A model generated the notes under the pieces. That model had not been told where the DNA came from and searched no databases. It saw nothing but the letters and a program-made list of their open reading frames with translations. Below are positions 7,892 to 11,798 of a DNA stretch of 11,798 bases, in pieces (within the stretch, counting starts at the first letter, position 1; every line of letters starts with the position of its first letter). Made by a program: the position numbers and the translations under genes. This DNA comes from an uncultured Collinsella sp. (GTDB lineage Bacteria; Actinomycetota; Coriobacteriia; Coriobacteriales; Coriobacteriaceae), in the NCBI GenBank assembly GCA_958446785.1, contig CAUCXP010000029.1, positions 1-11,798 of the forward strand. Reading direction: 5' to 3'.

Positions 7892-8026
7892 ATGAAGCGT
7901 ACGTATCAGCCTAATAAGCGTAAGCGTGCCAAGACCCATGGCTTCCGTGCCCGTATGGCCACTAAGGGTGGTCGTGCCGTGCTCGCCCGTCGTCGCGCCA
8001 AGGGCCGCAAGCGTCTCACTGTCTAG
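7892..8026 (+). CDS. rpmH: Large ribosomal subunit protein bL34
   Basis: A 44-residue, highly basic protein with the near-invariant bL34 sequence beginning [20 protein letters not shown] and ending in KGRKRLTV. It is a small structural protein of the 50S subunit. The start is the ATG with AGGAGG (7878-7883) eight bases upstream. An in-frame reading from 7832 adds 20 residues unlike bL34 and was discarded. It is first in the rightward cluster, in its usual place beside the origin and just ahead of rnpA. Confidence 0.98.
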   Translation: MKRTYQPNKRKRAKTHGFRARMATKGGRAVLARRRAKGRKRLTV

Positions 8027-8046
8027 CAGCGATACACACATCTCGC

Positions 8047-8385
8047 ATGAAGACTATTAAGTCTCGGCAAGATTTCGAGCATGTGTTCAGTCAGGGGCGT
8101 CGTTTCAATCACCCTCTGATTCGAATGACCATATGTGAATCGGTTGGCGAAGGCGACTCCGGAAGGGTCGCCTTCGTTGGTGCTAAACGGCTCGGTTGTG
8201 CTGTCGTGCGCAACCGTTCTAAGCGTGTGATGCGCGAGGCCGCCCGCAGCTGTGGATTTCCCGTTGCGGGTTATGACATCATCTTGTTCGCAACTCCCAA
8301 GACGAGGGTTTCTTCGCCTCAGGAGATGGACAATGCATTGCGTTCGCTTATGAAACGCGCCGGCGTTGCCGGGGAGGAGCGATGA
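8047..8385 (+). CDS. rnpA: Ribonuclease P protein component
   Basis: A 112-residue protein subunit of RNase P, which aids the RNA subunit in removing 5' leaders from pre-tRNAs. The RNR motif is seen at 47-63 ([17 protein letters not shown]), including R55, N56, R57 and R60, and the length is normal. It starts 20 bp after rpmH. No clear Shine-Dalgarno sequence precedes the ATG, which fits low-level or coupled translation relative to the strongly initiated rpmH. Its stop overlaps the yidD start in an ATGA. Confidence 0.96.
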   Translation: MKTIKSRQDFEHVFSQGRRFNHPLIRMTICESVGEGDSGRVAFVGAKRLGCAVVRNRSKRVMREAARSCGFPVAGYDIILFATPKTRVSSPQEMDNALRSLMKRAGVAGEER

Positions 8386-8606
8386 GCAATCACGTTTTGC
8401 GACGTGTTGCCATCGCTCCTATTCGCATATATCAACAGGTTATTTCGCCCTTATTGCCTGACGCCTGCATTTATTACCCAACGTGCTCGCAATACGCCGT
8501 CCAGGCGATTGAGAAGTACGGTGTTTTGAGAGGCTGCTGGCTTGCCGTGAAGCGCATCGCTCGCTGCAATCCCCTGCACGTCGGCGGTTATGACCCTGTG
8601 CCCTAG
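8382..8606 (+). CDS. yidD: Membrane protein insertion efficiency factor YidD
   Basis: A 74-residue YidD (formerly DUF37), a small peripheral membrane protein that aids YidC/Sec-dependent insertion. Seen are the amphipathic N-terminus [12 protein letters not shown], the core [11 protein letters not shown] (29-39, with C29 and C35) and the ending [14 protein letters not shown] with C62. The ATG overlaps the rnpA stop by 4 bp, and GGGGAGGAG lies just upstream. It sits between rnpA and yidC, its usual location. Confidence 0.95.
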   Translation: MSNHVLRRVAIAPIRIYQQVISPLLPDACIYYPTCSQYAVQAIEKYGVLRGCWLAVKRIARCNPLHVGGYDPVP

Positions 8607-8635
8607 CGGGCACTCGCTATCGGAGGAAAACTTAC

Positions 8636-9406
8636 ATGTGGGATTGGATCGTTAACATCCTTTTCGAGCTGCTCAAGCTCATCCAGACCTTTGCGGTCGA
8701 CTGGGGCCTGTCCATCATCATCCTGGTGGTCATCATCCGTCTGCTGCTGACGCCGCTTATGCTCAAGTCGACTAAGTCGACGGCACGCATGCAGGTGCTG
8801 CAGCCCAAGATGCTCGAGATCCAGGAGCGCTATGCCGACGATCCCCAGCGTCAGGCCGAGGAAATGCAGAAGTTCTACAGCGAGAACAAGTTCAACCCGA
8901 TGGCTGGTTGTCTGCCGCTGTTGATTCAGATGCCTGTCCTGTTCGCCCTATTTACGCTGCTGCGTAACCTGCCGGACTACTTTAACGACGGCACGTTCTC
9001 GTTCTTTAATATTCTGCCCGACCTGACCACCACGCCGAGTGCCTCCTTTGCCGATGGCTTTATGGTCGCGCTGCCTGCGCTGGTCTGCCTGATCCTGTTC
9101 GCTGTCCTGACCCTGATTCCGCAGCTCTATATGTCGCGCAACCAGACCGGCCAGCAGGCTCAGAGCATGCGTATGATGGCCGTTGTCATGACGGTCATGA
9201 TGCTTTGGATGGGCTGGAGCCTTCCCGTTGGTGTTCTGCTGTACTACGACGTCTCGTCTGCTTGGCAGGTTATCCAGCAGATTTTTGTGACGCAGAAGGT
9301 CATCGACAAGGCGAAGGCCGATGAGGAGGAGCGCCTTAAGAACGCGCCGCTGCAGGTTGAGGTCACTCGTCGCGAGAAGAAGCCGCGCCCGCACAAGAAG
9401 AAGTAG
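8636..9406 (+). CDS. yidC: Membrane protein insertase YidC/Oxa1 family
   Basis: A 256-residue YidC of the short type without the large periplasmic domain of Gram-negative forms. It inserts and folds membrane proteins alone or with SecYEG. The first core helix, about 24-43, carries the conserved Arg35 in IIRLLLTPLML. It is followed by a charged cytoplasmic hairpin (about 46-88), then helices at about 91-110, 143-167 and 180-215 and a Lys/Arg-rich tail (REKKPRPHKKK), as in YidC forms that contact the ribosome. No lipobox Cys is present at the N-terminus, unlike many Firmicute SpoIIIJ proteins. ATG start with GGAGGA eight to nine bases upstream. Confidence 0.96.
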   Translation: MWDWIVNILFELLKLIQTFAVDWGLSIIILVVIIRLLLTPLMLKSTKSTARMQVLQPKMLEIQERYADDPQRQAEEMQKFYSENKFNPMAGCLPLLIQMPVLFALFTLLRNLPDYFNDGTFSFFNILPDLTTTPSASFADGFMVALPALVCLILFAVLTLIPQLYMSRNQTGQQAQSMRMMAVVMTVMMLWMGWSLPVGVLLYYDVSSAWQVIQQIFVTQKVIDKAKADEEERLKNAPLQVEVTRREKKPRPHKKK

Positions 9407-9423
9407 CGGGATATCAATCTTAT

Positions 9424-9435
9424 TTAGGTACCTAA
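9424..9435. other. Perfect 12-bp palindrome before khpB
   Basis: TTAGGTACCTAA is its own reverse complement and lies 16 bp before the khpB start, between the yidC stop and the ribosome-binding site. Too small to be a terminator, and no T tract follows. It could be an operator or chance. Confidence 0.35.
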
Positions 9436-9450
9436 CTTTTGGAGTACGTT

Positions 9451-10020
9451 ATGTCTGAAGAGATCATCGAGGATATGCTTGAGGAGGTTGCCCCGCAGGT
9501 CGCGGGCGATTATCCCGAGATTGCACAGCGCTACAAGGCCGGTGAAGAGCTGACCGACGAGGAACTCGACACCATTGCCGATGTCGCGATTTCCATCCTG
9601 CGTTCCATCCTTTCGCACTTCGATGCCGCCAACTCTCCTATCGATGAGTATGAGGGCGACGAGGGTGAGCTGATTCTGGATGTAACGGCTCCCGACCTTG
9701 CTGTTCTCATTGGCCGTCATGGTCGCACCCTTGATGCCCTTCAGGTTATGTTCTCTTTGCTAGTGAGCCGCAAGCTTGGCTTTAGGTATCCGGTTGTAGT
9801 GGACGTCGAGGGATACAAGAGCCGCCGTCAGGACAAGGTTGCCTCCATGGCTCAGTCTGCAGCCGAGCGTGCCATCCGCACTCATAAGAGTGTTTCGCTT
9901 CCGCCCATGAATGCCTATGAGCGTCGACTGGTTCACATTGCACTTCGTGGCAATGATGCCGTCGATACTCATTCTGAGGGTTCTGACCCTGATCGCCATG
10001 TGGTGATTGTTGCTCGATAA
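9451..10020 (+). CDS. khpB: KH and R3H domain RNA-binding protein (KhpB/Jag/EloR)
   Basis: A 189-residue protein with a KH domain at about 72-120 (GxxG loop GRHG, 88-91) and an R3H domain at about 128-189 with the R-x3-H motif at R158-H162 (ERRLVHIAL). KhpB/EloR binds RNA and in streptococci helps control cell elongation; here only RNA binding is supported. The first 60 residues are acidic and helical and do not look like the basic Jag_N domain, as I recall for actinobacterial versions. The ATG is preferred because GGAG lies six bases upstream; a TTG at 9439 overlaps that ribosome-binding site. It follows yidC by 44 bp and is last in the cluster, before a strong terminator. Confidence 0.92.
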   Translation: MSEEIIEDMLEEVAPQVAGDYPEIAQRYKAGEELTDEELDTIADVAISILRSILSHFDAANSPIDEYEGDEGELILDVTAPDLAVLIGRHGRTLDALQVMFSLLVSRKLGFRYPVVVDVEGYKSRRQDKVASMAQSAAERAIRTHKSVSLPPMNAYERRLVHIALRGNDAVDTHSEGSDPDRHVVIVAR

Positions 10021-10038
10021 TCTGCTCGAGCTTATGCT

Positions 10039-10070
10039 AAGGGGACGTGGTTTCCACGTCCCCTTTTTTT
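10039..10070 (+). terminator. Strong intrinsic terminator after khpB
   Basis: A perfect 12-bp stem, AAGGGGACGTGG (10039-10050) with CCACGTCCCCTT (10054-10065), closes a TTT loop and runs into a T tract ending at 10070. The T run is on the rightward side only, so it ends the rpmH-khpB transcript. Confidence 0.93.
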
Positions 10071-10116
10071 GTCAAAAGTTCTCGATACACTGATTTTTGT
10101 CAGAAAGGAGCTTTCG

Positions 10117-10854
10117 TTGTTAGTACTTACTGATCAGCAAGCTGACGAGATGTTGACTCGTCTAACTTCCTATTGCAAAGAGTATTCCTTGAGCGTATCT
10201 GATGTTGAGCTGAGGAAATGTATTCAGCATTTGGATTTGGTTCTGGAAACAAATAAGACAACTAATCTCACCCGTATTCTTAACGTAGAAGATGCTGCGG
10301 TACTTCATATCCTCGACTCACTTGTTTTGCTCCCCTATATCAATAAGGCTCCTGAGGGAGCTTTGCTCGATATGGGGACAGGTGCGGGCTTCCCTGGTAT
10401 TCCGTTAACCATAACCACGCATCGTAAAGCTACTTATATTGACTCTGTTGGTAAGAAGGTTGATGCTGTCAATTCTTTTGTTCATGCTCTTGGGTTGAAA
10501 CATGCTCATGCGATTCATGATCGCCTTGAAGAATATGCTCGAAGCCATAAGAAGCAGTTTTCTGTCGTAACCGCCCGCGCACTTGCCCCTCTACCGATTC
10601 TTGTTGAGTATGCGGCTCCGTTCCTCAAGGATGGAGGTCTATTTGTTATCACCAAGGGTAATCCTTCGGATGAGGAGCTAGTTTCCGGCATGTCGGCAGC
10701 TAAGATTTGCGGCTTCACTTTGCTTCTTAATGACGCAATCGATTTGCCTGAGGGCTTGGGCCACAGGGAGTTCATTGTTCTCAAGAAGAGTCATCCAGCA
10801 TCCGTTTCATTGCCTCGTGCAAATGGCATGGCTAAGAAGAATCCGCTTGCCTAG
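10117..10854 (+). CDS. rsmG: 16S rRNA (guanine-N7)-methyltransferase RsmG
   Basis: A 245-residue SAM-dependent methyltransferase that modifies G527 (E. coli numbering) of 16S rRNA. Family motifs are NLTRI (50-54), the SAM loop LLDMGTGAGFPG (83-94), VTARALAPL (151-159) and the C-terminal R-x2-G-x-x-x-K-x-PL (235-244). I chose the TTG at 10117 because AAAGGAG ends six bases before it; an upstream in-frame TTG at 10069 lies inside the terminator. Hand counts of three 60-base rows gave 38-48% GC, visibly lower than the GC-rich genes to its left. Its stop is followed directly by the first parS. It likely shares a transcript with parA-parB. Confidence 0.94.
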   Translation: MLVLTDQQADEMLTRLTSYCKEYSLSVSDVELRKCIQHLDLVLETNKTTNLTRILNVEDAAVLHILDSLVLLPYINKAPEGALLDMGTGAGFPGIPLTITTHRKATYIDSVGKKVDAVNSFVHALGLKHAHAIHDRLEEYARSHKKQFSVVTARALAPLPILVEYAAPFLKDGGLFVITKGNPSDEELVSGMSAAKICGFTLLLNDAIDLPEGLGHREFIVLKKSHPASVSLPRANGMAKKNPLA

Positions 10855-10855
10855 A

Positions 10856-10871
10856 TGTTTCACGTGAAACA
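10856..10871. promoter_or_regulatory. parS: parS site 1
   Basis: TGTTTCACGTGAAACA is an exact copy of the canonical bacterial parS palindrome, starting two bases after the rsmG stop. ParB binds it and spreads or loads as a CTP-dependent clamp. Confidence 0.95.
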
Positions 10872-10894
10872 TAATGGATACTAACAACTTGCAA

Positions 10895-10910
10895 TGTTTC
10901 ACGTGAAACA
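10895..10910. promoter_or_regulatory. parS: parS site 2
   Basis: Exact TGTTTCACGTGAAACA, centred 39 bp from parS site 1. Confidence 0.95.
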
Positions 10911-10933
10911 TGGCGGTTGATATCGAATCGGAA

Positions 10934-10949
10934 TGTTTCACGTGAAACA
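10934..10949. promoter_or_regulatory. parS: parS site 3
   Basis: Exact TGTTTCACGTGAAACA, centred 39 bp from parS site 2 and 39 bp upstream of the parA start codon. ParB bound here could repress parA-parB. Confidence 0.95.
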
Positions 10950-10988
10950 TCCTCCGTTTGACAGCTTTAATACACACCAGGAGGGACC

Positions 10989-11789
10989 GTGGGATTTCGC
11001 GACGTTAAGCGTTCTAAGAACGCAAAAGACACGCGTATCATTGCAATCATCAATCAAAAAGGCGGCGTCGGTAAGTCAACGACGGCTGTAAACCTTGCAG
11101 CAGCACTGGGTGAGCAGGGTCGTAAGACACTGATTGTCGATTTTGATCCGCAGGGAAACAGTACCAGTGGATTTGGAATTGAAAAAGAAGACCTTGATCA
11201 CTGCATCTATGATGCATTGTTGAATGATGTGCCGGCAGAATCGCTTGTTCTTGATACAAATTGCAAAAAGGTATTCGTAATTCCAGCTACGATTCAGCTT
11301 GCAGGTGCCGAAATTGAGCTCGTAAGCGCAATTGCTCGTGAAACCCGCCTCAAAGATTTGCTTGAGCCGATTCAGGACGAGTTCGATTTTATTTTCATTG
11401 ACTGTCCTCCTTCGCTCGGCCTGCTTACTATCAATGCCCTGACCGCAGCGGATAGCGTTTTGATTCCAATCCAGTGTGAGTATTACGCACTCGAGGGCGT
11501 TACGAAGCTGCTTGAGTCAATGAAGATGGTCAAATCACGTCTGAACAAGGGCTTAGACACCTATGGCGTGCTTATGACCATGTATGACTCGCGTACTTCT
11601 TTGTCGAATCAGGTTGTTGAGGAAGTTCAATCGTACTTTGGTGATAAGGCGTTTAAGACGCTGATTCCTCGTACGGTTAAAATCTCTGAAGCTCCGTCTT
11701 TTGGAGAACCGATAATTACCTATGCACCTCAAAACAAGGGTGCAAAAGCGTATATGAACCTTGCAAAAGAGGTGATCAAGCGTGCCTAG
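10989..11789 (+). CDS. parA: Chromosome-partitioning ATPase ParA/Soj
   Basis: A 266-residue ParA, normal length. The ATP-bound dimer coats the nucleoid, is stimulated by ParB-parS, and in some bacteria (Soj) also regulates DnaA. The deviant Walker A is KGGVGKST (24-31, with both signature lysines K24 and K29), Walker A' is VDFDPQGN (50-57) and Walker B is FIFIDCPPS (134-142). It lacks the long DNA-binding N-terminal extension of plasmid type Ia ParA, having only about 14 residues before the first strand. GTG start with AGGAGG four bases upstream. It lies directly after the parS triplet and overlaps parB. Confidence 0.96.
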   Translation: MGFRDVKRSKNAKDTRIIAIINQKGGVGKSTTAVNLAAALGEQGRKTLIVDFDPQGNSTSGFGIEKEDLDHCIYDALLNDVPAESLVLDTNCKKVFVIPATIQLAGAEIELVSAIARETRLKDLLEPIQDEFDFIFIDCPPSLGLLTINALTAADSVLIPIQCEYYALEGVTKLLESMKMVKSRLNKGLDTYGVLMTMYDSRTSLSNQVVEEVQSYFGDKAFKTLIPRTVKISEAPSFGEPIITYAPQNKGAKAYMNLAKEVIKRA

Positions 11790-11798
11790 TGCAAAGAA
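11782..11798 (+). CDS. parB: Start of ParB/Spo0J, truncated by the window edge
   Basis: Only the first five codons and part of a sixth are visible: a GTG followed by Pro-Ser-Ala-Lys. The GTG overlaps the parA stop by 8 bp in another frame and is preceded by GAGGTGAT (11769-11776), an excellent match to the 16S rRNA 3' end, at five bases. A ParB gene is expected here from the parA-parB order and the parS sites; the product itself cannot be verified. Confidence 0.65.

Noticed and set aside
9439..9450. TTG start for khpB four codons upstream
   Set aside because: It overlaps the ribosome-binding site of the ATG at 9451.
10069..10116. Upstream TTG start for rsmG
   Set aside because: It lies in the T tract of the khpB terminator and has no ribosome-binding site; the TTG at 10117 has a good one.
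10855..10884. Tiny frames starting MFHVKH at each parS
   Set aside because: This peptide is just the translation of the parS palindrome; the first two copies stop within a few codons, and the third runs out of frame into parA.
10958..10963. TTGACA before parA as a promoter -35
   Set aside because: No -10-like hexamer lies 16-19 bp downstream; that position is the ribosome-binding site.

Overview
This window is the chromosomal replication-origin region of a high-GC Gram-positive bacterium. The gene order and the look of the proteins suggest Coriobacteriia, most likely a Collinsella relative. That placement rests on remembered family patterns, not on a search. Evidence for an actinobacterial-type origin is the order dnaA-dnaN-recF-dciA-gyrB on one side, rpmH-rnpA-yidD-yidC-khpB on the other, and rsmG-parA-parB without the mnmE/mnmG genes that often intervene in Firmicutes.

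Layout. Bases 1-7546 are transcribed leftward (minus strand): a partial gyrB at the left edge, an intrinsic terminator, then dciA, recF and dnaN as a tight operon, a 238-bp origin-like gap, dnaA, and immediately upstream of dnaA a 450-codon gene for a protein I cannot name. That protein has a GHKL/SpoIIAB-like ATPase domain, a long Gln/Pro/Met/Tyr-rich low-complexity segment and a C-terminal winged helix. Bases 7547-7891 hold no gene; they carry a cluster of DnaA-box-like sequences and the rpmH promoter. Bases 7892-10020 are transcribed rightward as a ribosome/RNase P/membrane-insertion cluster ending in a strong terminator. rsmG, three canonical parS sites at exact 39-bp spacing, parA and the first codons of parB follow.

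How it works together. DnaA binds boxes in two intergenic clusters and opens the DNA. The dnaA-dnaN gap contains a run of five trinucleotides matching the DnaA-trio pattern next to an AT-rich stretch, so I place the unwinding element there. DciA is the likely helicase loader, DnaN the clamp, RecF the gap-repair protein, GyrB the supercoiling motor, and ParA/ParB/parS segregate the new origins. The right arm supplies bL34, RNase P protein and the YidC insertase.

Most noteworthy are: (1) the unnamed ATPase/low-complexity/winged-helix gene that precedes dnaA by 15 bp and probably shares its transcript; (2) DnaA-box-like repeats with the non-standard core TTTTCAACA, together with non-consensus residues in the DnaA recognition motif; (3) the DnaA-trio-like element; (4) a decayed parS inside dnaA that still encodes the VSRET peptide trace of parS; (5) the evenly spaced parS triplet.
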